Shown here in pieces: positions 44,541-54,404 of a DNA stretch of 64,000 bases. The stretch comes from Paraburkholderia megapolitana (GTDB taxonomy: Bacteria > Pseudomonadota > Gammaproteobacteria > Burkholderiales > Burkholderiaceae): NCBI RefSeq assembly GCF_007556815.1, contig NZ_CP041743.1:806001-870000 (forward strand). Direction: 5' to 3'. The notes below the pieces were generated by a model, which had not been told where the DNA came from, made no database searches, and saw nothing but the letters and a program-made list of their open reading frames with translations. Both the position numbers and the translations under genes were made by a program. The stretch's first letter is position 1. Each line of letters opens with the position of its first letter.

Positions 44541-44807
44541 TCAGTAGTGGTAGCGACACGAGATGACGTTGAGTTGCGGGCCGGCGACTTCGTAGACCAG
44601 GCGATTCGTGTCGTCGATTCGGCGTGACCAGAGACCCGCCAAGTTTTCCTTTAACGGCTCGGGCTTACCGATTCCCTCAAACGGCGTGCGTTGCATTTCC
44701 TTGATGAGTTGATTGATGCGCCTGAGTGTCTTCTTGTCCTGTCCCTGCCAGTAGACATAGTCGTCCCACGCCTCTGCAGTCCACATGACGTTCAAAGCAC
44801 CTCTCAT
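44541..44807 (-). CDS. yoeB: YoeB toxin (RelE-fold ribosome-dependent mRNA endonuclease)
   Basis: 88 residues; ATG 44807 overlaps the yefM stop (ATGA), while ATG 44786 (MWTAEAWDDYVYWQGQDKKT) would give the more usual YoeB length of about 81-84. YoeB features are all present: W-x-x-D-Y-x-Y-W-Q near the N-terminus, LIKEMQRTPFEGIGKPEPLK, SRRIDDTNRLVYEV and the terminal CRYHY carrying the catalytic His and Tyr. It cleaves mRNA in the ribosomal A site and is neutralised by YefM encoded upstream. Confidence 0.95.
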   Translation of the reverse strand: MRGALNVMWTAEAWDDYVYWQGQDKKTLRRINQLIKEMQRTPFEGIGKPEPLKENLAGLWSRRIDDTNRLVYEVAGPQLNVISCRYHY

Positions 44808-45064
44808 TCGTCGCCTTCAACCAGCTTACGGGGCTTGACCTTGCCCGCCCGTGCTTGCGCGATCGACCGCTCCAGATGCGCAACGTTGGCCGGGGAGCGC
44901 AGCAGGTGAACGGTTTCCATCAGGCTGTCGTAATGCGACTGGGACATGACGATCGCGTTGGGCGAGTCGCGCCGGGTGATGAGCGTAACGTCCATGTCGT
45001 CGACCACCTGATCGATGACGCTTTTTAAGTTCGCGCGTGCGTCGGTAAACGGAATGGTGCGCAT
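44804..45064 (-). CDS. yefM: YefM antitoxin (Phd/YefM family)
   Basis: 86 residues: N-terminal Phd/YefM DNA-binding fold (MRTIPFTDARANLKSVIDQV, then RRDSPNAIVMSQSHYDSLME) and acidic disordered C-terminus that wraps YoeB. RBS GGAGGG lies 5 nt upstream. It is the first gene of the pair and represses its own promoter; TGTAC-containing inverted repeats at 45086-45147 match the known YefM-YoeB operator style. Confidence 0.95.
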   Translation of the reverse strand: MRTIPFTDARANLKSVIDQVVDDMDVTLITRRDSPNAIVMSQSHYDSLMETVHLLRSPANVAHLERSIAQARAGKVKPRKLVEGDE

Positions 45065-45085
45065 AGATCCCTCCGATGGATAACC

Positions 45086-45147
45086 TGTACCGCAACGGGT
45101 ACAACTCTATCACATCGCCATCAACATGTACAGTGCATGGTACATGT
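45086..45147. promoter_or_regulatory. YefM-YoeB operator: two TGTAC-type inverted repeats
   Basis: Repeat 1: TGTACC (45086-45091) and GGTACA (45098-45103). Repeat 2: ACATGTAC (45124-45131) and GTACATGT (45140-45147). YefM-type operators are built around a TGTACA core, and both repeats lie directly upstream of yefM. Confidence 0.65.
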
Positions 45148-45244
45148 GTGCCAATCCGTTGGGCCTTGAGCCGACGTTGCCACGATGTGCTAAATACGCT
45201 CGCACGACCACTCTTCGATATCGGCCTTCGCGCCGTTCATCAAC

Positions 45245-46315
45245 CTAGAAGCGATCGAGCATGCCGAATTGCACGCCACGCACCGACGCACCGGGCCACG
45301 AAGGTGTCAGGCCCGTCACATTCACGCCGCGCAGTGTGAATTCGCCTTGCCCGCGGTTGTGCAACCAGCCGGTGCTCGCATAGAGCAATACGCGCTTCGA
45401 CAGGTCGTACTCAAAGGCCGCGCTGAACTGGTCGGCATTGTTGTCGCCACCCGAGCGGTCGCGCAACCAGGTATAGCCGAGCGAGGCACGCAGGTGCGCG
45501 TCGACGGCATAGCGCGCCGACACCGACAAGCCGTCGTTGTGATAGCGCGGCGTGCCGCCGTCGCCGTTGAAGAACGACACGAAACCCGTCACCGGACCGT
45601 AGACGTACGAGACGCCACCAAGGTTCGCGCGTAGTGCGCCGACACCGTGCGTCTGCTGGTGCGCATAGGAAATGCGCAACGGGCCATCGCGATACGCGAA
45701 GGTTTCGATGTGGCCCGCGAGGCCGTTGCCGTTGCCGTCGCCGTCGCTTGCATCGCGTAACGTGGCCATCAGCGTGGTCGAGAAGCCGTGGAATTCGGGC
45801 GACAGATACGTGATCGCGTTGTTCACGTAGGGCGTGATCTTCGAGAGGTTGTCGAGACCCGAGGCGATGGTGCCCGCCCCGAATGCATCGAGCTCGCCCT
45901 TGAACGGGATATAGATCGGCGAGTACTGGCGGCCCATGCGTACCGTGCCGTAGGGCGTACCCACACCGATCCACGCCTGCCGGTTGAAGATCGTGTTGCT
46001 CACCGCGTAGGTGCCGTCGGCGGAACCGAAACCGTTTTCCAGTTCGAACAGGATGTCGACGCCGTTGCCGATATCCTCGGCACCGCGCAGGCCCACGCGT
46101 GAGCCACGATAGGCGCCCGAGTCCATCCGCGCGACGTAGCCTGCGCCGGGATTGGTGATTTCAATGCTGGTGTCGAACGCGCCGTAGAGCGTGACCGAGC
46201 TTTGGGCGTGTGCGCTCATCGCGTGCGCGGCGAGCGCAACGAGCACCGCCGAAGCGCGCGGCGCGCGACGGCGGAATACCCAGAAAGCGCCGCACGCCGC
46301 GCTCGATCGCCCCAT
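45245..46315 (-). CDS. Outer-membrane porin, Burkholderia OmpC-like (Porin_4)
   Basis: 356 residues. Signal peptide with an unusually long Arg-rich n-region (MGRSSAACGAFWVFRRRAPR) and cleavage at AHA-QSSVTLYG, the standard mature start of beta-proteobacterial porins. Beta-strand signals include SRVGLRGAEDIGNGVDILFE and RQAWIGVGTPYGTVRMGRQY with the Arg/Tyr of strand 3. Its ATG overlaps the gcd stop (TAATG), so translation is coupled to the glucose dehydrogenase upstream. It probably lets sugars or sugar acids through the outer membrane. The C-terminus ends in Phe as is usual for outer-membrane barrels. Confidence 0.93.
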   Translation of the reverse strand: MGRSSAACGAFWVFRRRAPRASAVLVALAAHAMSAHAQSSVTLYGAFDTSIEITNPGAGYVARMDSGAYRGSRVGLRGAEDIGNGVDILFELENGFGSADGTYAVSNTIFNRQAWIGVGTPYGTVRMGRQYSPIYIPFKGELDAFGAGTIASGLDNLSKITPYVNNAITYLSPEFHGFSTTLMATLRDASDGDGNGNGLAGHIETFAYRDGPLRISYAHQQTHGVGALRANLGGVSYVYGPVTGFVSFFNGDGGTPRYHNDGLSVSARYAVDAHLRASLGYTWLRDRSGGDNNADQFSAAFEYDLSKRVLLYASTGWLHNRGQGEFTLRGVNVTGLTPSWPGASVRGVQFGMLDRF

Positions 46316-48768
46316 TACTGCGGCGGCAGCGCGTAGGCGATCACGTAATCACCGAGTTTGGTGCCGAACGAACCGTGGCCGCCCGCGGCGATCACGACGT
46401 ACTGGCGACCGTCGATGGAGTAGCTCATCGGCGTCGCCTGGCCGCCCGCGGGCAGACGGGCTTCCCAGACCTGCTCGCCGTTGTTCACGTTGAACGCGCG
46501 GATGTAGTTGTCCGCAGTCGCGCCGATGAACGCGACGCTGCCCGCCGTCACGATCGGACCACCCAGCATCGGCATGCCGAGCTTGAACGGCAGCGGAATC
46601 GGCGAGCTGTCCTGCACCGTGCCGATACGCTTCTTCCACACGATCTCATTGGTCTTCAGGTTGATCGCCGAGATGTAGCCCCACGCCGGTTGCTTGCACG
46701 GCAGACCCAGCGGCGAGAGGAACGGATTGATCGTCACGCCGTACGGCACACCGTACTGCGGCTGGATGCCTGACTCGGTACCACTGCCCTTGGCTCCCGG
46801 CTCAGGTTCCAGCGGGTTGCCCGATCCACGTGGAATCAGTCGCGAGACGAACGGCAAGCCGATCGGGTTCGCGACGGCAATCTGGCGGTCGGTGTCGATA
46901 GCAAGACCGCCCCACTCGAACACGCCCAGGTTGCCCGGAAACACGAGCGTGCCCTGCAGCGAGGGCGGCGTGAACGTGCCCTCGTAGCGCAGCTGGTGGA
47001 ACATCACGCGGCACACAAGCTGGTCGAACATCGTCGCGCCCCACATGTCGGCGTCGGTCAGATTCTTCGACGGACGATACGTGAGCTGTGAGAACGGCTG
47101 TGTCGGCGCAACGTGGTCGCCGGGGGCCGCACCCTGCGGCACGGGCGTTTCGGGTGCCGGCACGACCGGCACACCGGTGCGGCGATCGAGCACGAACAGG
47201 TTGCCGGTCTTGGCCGGCGCGTACACGACCGGCACGGTCTTGCCATCCTTGTCGGTGATGTCCGCGACCGTGGGCTGCGACGGCTGGTCCATGTCCCACA
47301 GATCGTGGTGCACGCTCTGGTAGAACCAGGCGAGCTTGCCGGTCGAGGCGTTGAGTGCGAGCAGCCCAGTGGCGTATTGCTCCAGCTCCGGCGTGCGGTC
47401 GCCACCCCAGATATCCGGCGTCTTTACACCCATCGGCAGATAGACAATGTCGAGCTTCGCGTCGTAGGCGGCGGGTGCCCACGAGTTGGGCGAATTCCAC
47501 GTGTAGTGTTCGCCCGGGCCCGGAATGTGATTCGGGTCCTTCGCGCCCGGATCGAACGCCCAGAGCAACTCGCCCGTACGCACGTCGTAGCCGCGGATGA
47601 CACCCGACGGTTCGCGGTTCGAGAAGTTGTCCTCCACAGCGCCCGCCACGACGATCACCTTGCTGGTAATGATCGACGGCGAGGTGGGCTCGTACATGCC
47701 CGGTGTCGTGACCGGTTGTGCGTGTTGAAGGTCGAGGTCGCCGTTGCTGGCGAAGCCCGCGCAGCGCTCGCCGGTTTGCGCATCGAGCGCGTAGAGATGG
47801 CCGTCGTTGACGGGCAGATAAATGCGGCGAGTACAGGCGCCGTTGGCTGATGGTGCTGCGGTGGCGGTTGTTGCCGAGGCCGCTGTTGCCGCGTCACTCG
47901 CGGCTGCGGCAGGCTCTGCCGGTGCCGGTGCTGGTGCCACACTCGCCGAGAGATCGACATACGACACACCGCGGCAGGTCACGTGCTGGAACGACGGATC
48001 CGCCTTCAGTTGCGGATCGAACTTCCACTTCAGCGCGCCCGTCTTTGCGTCGAGCGCAAACAGGATCTGATGCGGCGAACACAGGTAAAGCAGATCGCCA
48101 ATCTTGATCGGTGTGACTTCATTGGTGATCTCGACCGGATCGTTCGGGCCTTTCATGTCGCCCGTGCGGAAGGTCCAGGCCACCTGCAGGTTCTTCGCGT
48201 TTTCCGGCGTGATCTGCTGCAGCGGTGAGTAGCGCGTGCCTTCCTGGGTGCGTCCATAGGCCGGCCAGTCGGCGGGATCGATGCCGTTCGGATTCGCCGC
48301 GGGCGTTCCGGCCGCGGTGCTGAATGTGCCGTTGACCGTCTGCGGATCGTTGAAGCTCGCGTAGACCAGCACGCCCGCCCAGATCACGAGTGAGGCGACA
48401 AGCGCGCTCACGGCGGACCTGCGCGGCGTGTCGAGACGCCAGCTCACGAGCAGCAGCAGCCACACACCGAACAGGACAAGCACACCGGAGCGCGGCGCGA
48501 GCGCCCAGAAGTCGGGACCTGACTCCCACAGCGCCCAGATCGCCGTGCCGACGAGTACCAGTGCATAGAGCGTAAGTGCCGCCGGACGGCGGCGGTACAG
48601 CAACCACGTCACGCCAAGTAGCAGGATGCCGGTCACGATGTAGTAATACCCCGACCCACCGAGCGAGAGCAGCCATCCGCCGCCTATCAGCAGATAGAGC
48701 GCGGTTAGCGCGGTGAACAACAGGGTGATGACGCCGATGAAACCCGCGGATGTCGATTGTCTGGGCAT
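46315..48768 (-). CDS. gcd: Membrane-bound PQQ-dependent glucose dehydrogenase
   Basis: 817 residues from ATG 48768 (MPRQSTSAGFIGVITLLFTA). Five N-terminal membrane helices (to about residue 140) anchor the enzyme, then an eight-bladed PQQ propeller: DWPAYGRTQEGTRYSPLQQI, NSWAPAAYDAKLDIVYLPMG, YQSVHHDLWDMDQPSQPTVA and SIDGRQYVVIAAGGHGSFGT near the end. It oxidises glucose to gluconolactone in the periplasm and passes electrons to ubiquinone, a trait linked to phosphate solubilisation. Odd feature: an Ala/Pro/Thr-rich insertion (around 47840-47950) within an early blade. It lies between two porin genes on the same strand. Confidence 0.95.
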   Translation of the reverse strand: MPRQSTSAGFIGVITLLFTALTALYLLIGGGWLLSLGGSGYYYIVTGILLLGVTWLLYRRRPAALTLYALVLVGTAIWALWESGPDFWALAPRSGVLVLFGVWLLLLVSWRLDTPRRSAVSALVASLVIWAGVLVYASFNDPQTVNGTFSTAAGTPAANPNGIDPADWPAYGRTQEGTRYSPLQQITPENAKNLQVAWTFRTGDMKGPNDPVEITNEVTPIKIGDLLYLCSPHQILFALDAKTGALKWKFDPQLKADPSFQHVTCRGVSYVDLSASVAPAPAPAEPAAAASDAATAASATTATAAPSANGACTRRIYLPVNDGHLYALDAQTGERCAGFASNGDLDLQHAQPVTTPGMYEPTSPSIITSKVIVVAGAVEDNFSNREPSGVIRGYDVRTGELLWAFDPGAKDPNHIPGPGEHYTWNSPNSWAPAAYDAKLDIVYLPMGVKTPDIWGGDRTPELEQYATGLLALNASTGKLAWFYQSVHHDLWDMDQPSQPTVADITDKDGKTVPVVYAPAKTGNLFVLDRRTGVPVVPAPETPVPQGAAPGDHVAPTQPFSQLTYRPSKNLTDADMWGATMFDQLVCRVMFHQLRYEGTFTPPSLQGTLVFPGNLGVFEWGGLAIDTDRQIAVANPIGLPFVSRLIPRGSGNPLEPEPGAKGSGTESGIQPQYGVPYGVTINPFLSPLGLPCKQPAWGYISAINLKTNEIVWKKRIGTVQDSSPIPLPFKLGMPMLGGPIVTAGSVAFIGATADNYIRAFNVNNGEQVWEARLPAGGQATPMSYSIDGRQYVVIAAGGHGSFGTKLGDYVIAYALPPQ

Positions 48769-48873
48769 GTTGATCTCAACCTTCGTTCGAGGACGCTGTT
48801 TGCATCGCCTGTTACGCGATGCGAACAGCACAGGCATACCGGAAATGCGGGAGTTGCGGGAAAAACAATTGCG

Positions 48874-49977
48874 TCAGAACACGTGCATCATGCCGACGTA
48901 CGCGCCGGTCTGCGATTCACCGGCGATCGGACTGGTCGGCGAGTTCGAATCGCGCGGCGTCGCGAATACCGAGAAGGTGCCGTTCTTGCTGTTGTTCACG
49001 TACGCGACGGTGCCGTACAGGAACGTGCGCGCGCTCAGGTTGTAGGTGGTACCGAGCGCATAGAGCATGGCGTGGCTGCCCGGGTCGTGCGCGGCATCGC
49101 CGCCGCCGTCGCCCACACGGATGTAGAAGCCCGCTGCCGTCACGGCCCAGTGCGGCGTGGCCTGGTAGGTGGCGCCAAGCCAGTAGTGATCGGCGCTGTC
49201 GGCCACGCCTGCGGGCGAATCGGGTGCCGCGTAGTGAGTGTAGGCGGCCTGGATCTTGAACTTCTGCACGCGTATGTTGGCGCCCGCGAAATACTCGCGC
49301 GAGGCAGTGAAGATGTTGGACAGGCGGCCGTTCGAATCGCGCAGTTCGTCGTAGATGCCGCGCAGGTCGAAGAGTGTCGAGTGATAGCTGAGCATGATGC
49401 CGTCCGAGCGACCGAACTCGCCCTGGGCGCCATTGTTGAAGCCGTTCGCCTGGTTACCGAACGCGTATTGTCCCTGCACGTCGACGCCCTGCCAGACGGG
49501 GCTGTGATATTCGACGTTATTGCTTGTCTGTTGCCAGTTGCGCCCGCGTACCAGCGAGGCCGACGAGACCGCCTGCTGCACGAACGGATCGAATTCCCAC
49601 ACGCCGTCGCTGTCGATGAAGAGATTCCGGCCGGCTTGTAACTGGCCCCACGTCTCGTTCTTCAAGCCGACGTAGGCGCGGCGCGAGAACATCCTGCCGC
49701 CGCCTGAGGTGCCGTTCATGATCTGCAGTGCGGTTTCGAGGTCGAACAACGCGGTGTTGCCGCCGCCCAGGTCCTCGGTGCCCTTGAAGCCGAGCATGCT
49801 CGTGCCCCAGTCGCCGCCTTCCGCGCTCCAGCGGCTCGAACTGCCGCCCGTGCCGTTGGCAATGTGATTCAGATATTCGATACCGCCGTCGACGCGGCCA
49901 TAGAGCGTCACGCTCGATTGCGCCAACGCTGCGGTGCTGGTTGCGAGTAGAACGAATGCGCCTAGTTGATGTTTCAC
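48874..49977 (-). CDS. Outer-membrane porin, Burkholderia OmpC-like (Porin_4)
   Basis: 367 residues: signal peptide MKHQLGAFVLLATSTAALA, mature start QSSVTLYGRVDGGIEYLNHI, strand signature MLGFKGTEDLGGGNTALFDL and RRAYVGLKNETWGQLQAGRN, and terminal Phe in GMMHVF. It is related to, but clearly different from, the porin downstream of gcd. With 105 nt to gcd it may be the first gene of a porin-gcd-porin unit. Selectivity unknown. Confidence 0.94.
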   Translation of the reverse strand: MKHQLGAFVLLATSTAALAQSSVTLYGRVDGGIEYLNHIANGTGGSSSRWSAEGGDWGTSMLGFKGTEDLGGGNTALFDLETALQIMNGTSGGGRMFSRRAYVGLKNETWGQLQAGRNLFIDSDGVWEFDPFVQQAVSSASLVRGRNWQQTSNNVEYHSPVWQGVDVQGQYAFGNQANGFNNGAQGEFGRSDGIMLSYHSTLFDLRGIYDELRDSNGRLSNIFTASREYFAGANIRVQKFKIQAAYTHYAAPDSPAGVADSADHYWLGATYQATPHWAVTAAGFYIRVGDGGGDAAHDPGSHAMLYALGTTYNLSARTFLYGTVAYVNNSKNGTFSVFATPRDSNSPTSPIAGESQTGAYVGMMHVF

Positions 49978-50299
49978 GTCAACTCCCAGGTGAATTCTTC
50001 TTTAGTTCTCCGCACCTTGCCCTGCCTGGACTGGTGCGAACGCGGCGATTTATCCAGCATCGCGGGCATGCTCTGCGTGATGCCGGGCGGCAACGCGTGA
50101 TTCAATGCGGATCGGACGGACAGATGACGCGGGGTAAATATAGCGCGTGATGTGCGCTGTGACTAGGGCGGTGACAATTGCTGAATGGGTCGCGCGAAAG
50201 TGGTGGGCAGCGCGACAAGGAGAGCGAATCGCTCGGGCAGCTTGTCGTTCACTCATTCGTGCCGACCCTGCGTCCCGGCGATTCCACAGCAACCTCGAA
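49978..50299. other. Intergenic region between porin promoter and SDR 3' end
   Basis: 322 nt upstream of the porin on the minus strand, presumably carrying its promoter. I see no gene; the overlapping long plus-strand frame is the shadow of the SDR gene. Confidence 0.5.
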
Positions 50300-51004
50300 C
50301 TACCCGCGCCCCGTAACCGGCAGCAACGCACCGGTGATCGCCTCCGCATCCGGAGAAAGCAGGAATGCGATGATCGAGCCGATCTGTTCCGGTTTGACCC
50401 ATTGCGTGAAATCGGCGTCGGGCATGTCCGCACGATTCCTCGCCGTGTCGATCGTGCTCGGCAGGATGGCGTTGACTGTTACCCCATTCTGTTTCAGCTC
50501 TTCCGCGAGCGCTTCGGTGAGACGTGCCACTCCGGCTTTCGATGCAGAATAGGCGCCCATTCCCAAACCACCCTTGAGTGCCGCCATGGCACTGATATTG
50601 ACGATACGTCCCGCACCGTTTTCCAGCAGAAACGGAATCGCCGCTTCCGACGCAGTCAACACTGTTTTCACGTTCATCTGGTACATCAGATCCCAGGTGT
50701 CTGCACTTCCTCCGGCGATCAACTCCCAGCGAAATCCACCCGCGATGTTGACCAGCGCGTCCAGACGACCGAAGCGGGTTTTGATTTCCGCAAATGCCTG
50801 CCGGGTTTGCGCGGGGGAAGCCAGGTCCACGCCACCAATCGCAATCGGGTTGTTGCCCGATTCTTCCGACAGATGTGGTGCTGCCTCTCGACCCAGCAGC
50901 ACGACCTGCATGCCACGCGTTGCCAGGACCTTGCCCACAGCGCTACCCAGGGCACCGAATCCACCGGTTACGGCGACGACTTTTCCATTCAGGCTGTTGT
51001 CCAT
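50300..51004 (-). CDS. SDR family oxidoreductase
   Basis: 234 residues: MDNSLNGKVVAVTGGFGALG with TGGFGALG cofactor loop, NIAGG, NISAMAALKGG with catalytic Ser, YSASKAG (Tyr, Lys) and NAILPSTIDTARNRAD. It lacks the common C-terminal DGG motif, ending VTGALLPVTGRG. Divergent from the anthraniloyl-CoA operon with 239 nt between starts. Substrate unknown; it could serve the same pathway but the opposite direction argues for separate control. Confidence 0.92.
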   Translation of the reverse strand: MDNSLNGKVVAVTGGFGALGSAVGKVLATRGMQVVLLGREAAPHLSEESGNNPIAIGGVDLASPAQTRQAFAEIKTRFGRLDALVNIAGGFRWELIAGGSADTWDLMYQMNVKTVLTASEAAIPFLLENGAGRIVNISAMAALKGGLGMGAYSASKAGVARLTEALAEELKQNGVTVNAILPSTIDTARNRADMPDADFTQWVKPEQIGSIIAFLLSPDAEAITGALLPVTGRG

Positions 51005-51186
51005 GTTCGAAACACCAAAGAAGGATTGTCTTGAGGGAATTGAACCAGCAACATCGAGCCGGTCCTACATGTTCCCCGCGGTGAGCCATACATCACTGTC
51101 CGAACCTACGCCAAATCTCCAAACCCCGCCAGAATAGCCTGTCACCCAATCCGGGTTCCCGCTCAAACACCATCCTCATCATTTAC

Positions 51187-51215
51187 TTGACATCTAAACT
51201 ATCGAAGACTAAATT
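51187..51215 (+). promoter_or_regulatory. Sigma-70 promoter of the anthraniloyl-CoA operon
   Basis: TTGACA (51187-51192) and TAAATT (51210-51215) with an ideal 17-nt spacer, 29 nt upstream of the ATG at 51244. The MarR protein encoded in the operon probably binds here. Confidence 0.65.
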
Positions 51216-51243
51216 AACCTCGTAACCTACTCGAGGAACGAGC

Positions 51244-53616
51244 ATGCGTATCGTCTGTATCGGGGGCGGCCCGGCGGGGCTGTACTTCGGGCTGTTGATG
51301 AAGGGTCGCAATCCGGCTCACGAGGTCACGGTAGTCGAACGCAACCGCCCGTACGACACGTTCGGTTGGGGCGTCGTCTTCTCGGACCAGACGCTCGGCA
51401 ATCTACGCAATGCCGACGCACCGAGCGCCGACCAGATTCTCGACGCGTTCAACCACTGGGACGACATCGAGATCCATTTCCGCGGCCGGCAAATCCGCTC
51501 GTCGGGGCACGGCTTTTGCGGCATCGGCCGCAAACGTCTACTGAATATCCTGCAAGCGCGCTGCGAAGCGCTCGGCGTGAAACTGGTGTTCGAAACCCAG
51601 GTCACCGACGACTCCGTCTATCAAGCCGACCTGATCGTCGCCTGCGACGGCGCAAACAGCGCTATCCGCCAGAAGTACGCCGCCACCTATCGCCCCGACA
51701 TCGACATGCGCGACTGCCGCTTCGTCTGGCTCGGCACGCGCAAGCTGTTCGATGCGTTCACGTTCGCATTCGAAGAAACCGAATGGGGCTGGTTCCAGGC
51801 ACACGCGTATCGCTTCGACGACGAGACCTCGACGTTCATCGTCGAAACGCCGGAGCATGTCTGGCGCGCGGCCGGCCTCGACAAGATGGAGAAGGAAGAA
51901 AGCATCGCGTTCTGCGAGAAGCTTTTTGCGAAGTATCTCGACGGTCAGCCGTTGCTGTCGAATGCCGCGCATCTGCGCGGCTCGTCGCAATGGATTCGTT
52001 TCCCGCGCGTCGTCAATCAGGAATGGGTGCATTGGCGCAGCAACGAAGACGGTAGCACTACGCCGATCGTGCTGATGGGCGACGCGGCGCACACCGCGCA
52101 CTTCTCGATCGGCTCGGGCACGAAGCTCGCACTCGAAGATTCGATCGAACTCGCCAACAGCATCCGCGCGCATAGCGACGATCTCGCCGCAGCGCTCGCG
52201 CACTACACAGAGGTGCGCAGCGTCGACGTGCTGCGCATCCAGAATGCCGCGCGCAATTCCACCGAATGGTTCGAGCACGTCAGTCGCTATACGGCGCTCG
52301 AGCCCGAGCAGTTCGCGTACTCGCTGCTCACACGCTCGCAACGCATCTCGCACGAAAATCTGCGCGCACGCGACGCCGGTTATCTGTCCACATTCGAAGA
52401 CTGGCTCGCCGCACGCGCCGGCATCGAACGGCCCGCCGCAAAGCGCTCCGTTCCGCCGATGTTCACACCATTCACACTGCGCGGCGTCACACTGAAAAAC
52501 CGCGTTGTCGTGTCGCCGATGGCGCAGTACTCGGCGGTCGATGGTGTTGCAGGCGACTATCACCTGATGCATCTCGGCGCCCGCGCCATGGGCGGCGCCG
52601 CGCTAGTGATGGCCGAAATGACCTGTGTGTCGCCTGAAGCGCGTATCACGCCGGGCTGCCCCGGCATGTACGCCCCCGAACACCTGACCGCGTGGAAACG
52701 CATCGTCGATTTCGTGCATAGCCAGACCGACGCAAAAATCGGCATCCAGCTCGGACATGCCGGTGCAAAAGCGTCGACACGCGTGAGCTGGGAAGGTATC
52801 GACCAACCGTTGCATGACGGCAACTGGCCGCTCGTGTCGGCATCACCACAGCAATATCTGCGCGGCATCAGCCAGCAGTCGCGCGAAGCGAGCGTCGACG
52901 AGCTGCGCGCAATTCAAGCGCAGTTCGTGCGCTCGACTGAAATGGCTGCGGCTGCCGGCTTCGACTGGCTCGAACTGCACTGTGCGCACGGCTACTTCCT
53001 GTCGAGCTTCCTGTCGCCGCTCACCAACCACCGTACCGACGAATACGGCGGCTCGCTGCAAAACCGCCTGCGCTATCCGCTGCAAGTCTTCGCGGCAATC
53101 CGCGCCGTATGGCTCGCAGATAAACCGATTTCGATCCGCATTTCCGCGCACGACTGGGTCGACGGCGGAACCACGCCCGACGACGCCGTCGAGATCGCGC
53201 GTGCATTCAAGGTGGCAGGCGCGGACATGATCGACGTATCGTCGGGTCAGGTGAGCAAGGAAGAGAAGCCCGTCCACGGTCGCATGTTCCAGACGCCGTT
53301 CGCCGATCGCATCCGCAACGAGGCCGGCATTGCAACGATCGCAGTCGGCGCAATTTCGGAAGCCGACCACGTGAACAGCATCATCGCCGCCGGTCGTGCG
53401 GACCTGTGTGCAGTGGCGCGACCGCATCTCGCGAATCCGTCGTGGACGCTCAACGAAGCCGCCAAGATCGGTTATTTCGACGTTGCATGGCCGAAGCAAT
53501 ACACGGCGGCCAAGTCGCAACTCGAACGGAACTTCGAGCGCGAACGTGCCGTCGCGCTCGCAAACGCGCAACTGTCACCGCTCGAAATCGCGCAACGCGC
53601 GGAAGGTACGGTATGA
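51244..53616 (+). CDS. Fused FAD monooxygenase / OYE reductase: 2-aminobenzoyl-CoA monooxygenase-reductase type
   Basis: 790 residues in two flavoenzyme halves. Residues 1 to about 390 are a class A FAD monooxygenase ([40 protein letters not shown]). Residues from about 405 are an Old Yellow Enzyme-type FMN domain ([60 protein letters not shown]). This fusion is characteristic of 2-aminobenzoyl-CoA monooxygenase/reductase, which hydroxylates anthraniloyl-CoA and reduces the ring to a non-aromatic oxo product. Stand-alone salicylyl-CoA 5-hydroxylases share only the first half. The cotranscribed CoA ligase and beta-oxidation genes support the anthranilate assignment. RBS GAGGAA lies 6 nt upstream. 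Confidence 0.9.
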   Translation: MRIVCIGGGPAGLYFGLLMKGRNPAHEVTVVERNRPYDTFGWGVVFSDQTLGNLRNADAPSADQILDAFNHWDDIEIHFRGRQIRSSGHGFCGIGRKRLLNILQARCEALGVKLVFETQVTDDSVYQADLIVACDGANSAIRQKYAATYRPDIDMRDCRFVWLGTRKLFDAFTFAFEETEWGWFQAHAYRFDDETSTFIVETPEHVWRAAGLDKMEKEESIAFCEKLFAKYLDGQPLLSNAAHLRGSSQWIRFPRVVNQEWVHWRSNEDGSTTPIVLMGDAAHTAHFSIGSGTKLALEDSIELANSIRAHSDDLAAALAHYTEVRSVDVLRIQNAARNSTEWFEHVSRYTALEPEQFAYSLLTRSQRISHENLRARDAGYLSTFEDWLAARAGIERPAAKRSVPPMFTPFTLRGVTLKNRVVVSPMAQYSAVDGVAGDYHLMHLGARAMGGAALVMAEMTCVSPEARITPGCPGMYAPEHLTAWKRIVDFVHSQTDAKIGIQLGHAGAKASTRVSWEGIDQPLHDGNWPLVSASPQQYLRGISQQSREASVDELRAIQAQFVRSTEMAAAAGFDWLELHCAHGYFLSSFLSPLTNHRTDEYGGSLQNRLRYPLQVFAAIRAVWLADKPISIRISAHDWVDGGTTPDDAVEIARAFKVAGADMIDVSSGQVSKEEKPVHGRMFQTPFADRIRNEAGIATIAVGAISEADHVNSIIAAGRADLCAVARPHLANPSWTLNEAAKIGYFDVAWPKQYTAAKSQLERNFERERAVALANAQLSPLEIAQRAEGTV

Positions 53617-54404
53617 ATACGAGCACGTCTAACTCATCGCTTGCCGGGCAGCATGCGGTCGTTACTGGTGGCGGCAGCGGTATCGGCGCTGCCACTGCGG
53701 CCATGCTGCTGCGCGCCGGCGCACGCGTCACGTTGATGGGCCGCGATGCTGCAAGGCTTGCAACGCAGAGCGACCGACTCGCCGCGCCGGACAGCGTCAA
53801 CAGCGTGAGCGTCGATGTCACGCAGGAGGCCGCAGTCGAAGCGGCGTTCGCAGCCGCTACAACCCGCTTCGGCCCCGTCGACATCCTCATCAACAACGCA
53901 GGGCAGGCACAAGCCGCGCCTTTCGCGGCAACCGATACCGCCCTGTGGCAACGGATGCTCGACGTCAATCTGACCGGCGTATTTCTGTGCACGCGCGCCG
54001 CGTTGCCGGCGATGCTCGAACGCGGCTTCGGTCGCATCGTCAACATCGCGAGCACTGCCGGCCAGACCGGCTATCCGTATGTCGCCGCTTATTGCGCGGC
54101 CAAGCACGGTGTGATCGGTCTCACGCGTTCGCTTGCACGCGAGGTCGCGACTCGCGGCATTACCGTCAATGCCGTGTGTCCGGGTTACACGGAAACCGAA
54201 CTGCTGCAAGCCTCGCTCGATCAGATCACGAAGAAAACCGAGCGCAGCGAAAAAGAAGCGCGCGATGCGCTGCTGCGCCAGAATCCGCAACGCCGTTTCA
54301 TCGCCCCCGATGAAGTCGCGAGCACTGTGCTGTGGCTGTGCACAGCGGGCTCCGAATCGGTCACCGGCCAATCGATTTCCATCTCCGGTGGAGAAATCAC
54401 ATGA
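53613..54404 (+). CDS. SDR dehydrogenase of the anthraniloyl-CoA operon
   Basis: 263 residues from ATG 53613, overlapping the previous stop (ATGA). Motifs: [24 protein letters not shown] in [20 protein letters not shown] (Ser), YCAAKHG (Tyr, Lys), [14 protein letters not shown] and C-terminal [11 protein letters not shown]. Similar to 3-hydroxyacyl-CoA or beta-ketoacyl reductases. In the pathway it would oxidise a hydroxyacyl-CoA intermediate after ring reduction or opening. Translationally coupled on both sides. Confidence 0.93.
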   Translation: MNTSTSNSSLAGQHAVVTGGGSGIGAATAAMLLRAGARVTLMGRDAARLATQSDRLAAPDSVNSVSVDVTQEAAVEAAFAAATTRFGPVDILINNAGQAQAAPFAATDTALWQRMLDVNLTGVFLCTRAALPAMLERGFGRIVNIASTAGQTGYPYVAAYCAAKHGVIGLTRSLAREVATRGITVNAVCPGYTETELLQASLDQITKKTERSEKEARDALLRQNPQRRFIAPDEVASTVLWLCTAGSESVTGQSISISGGEIT

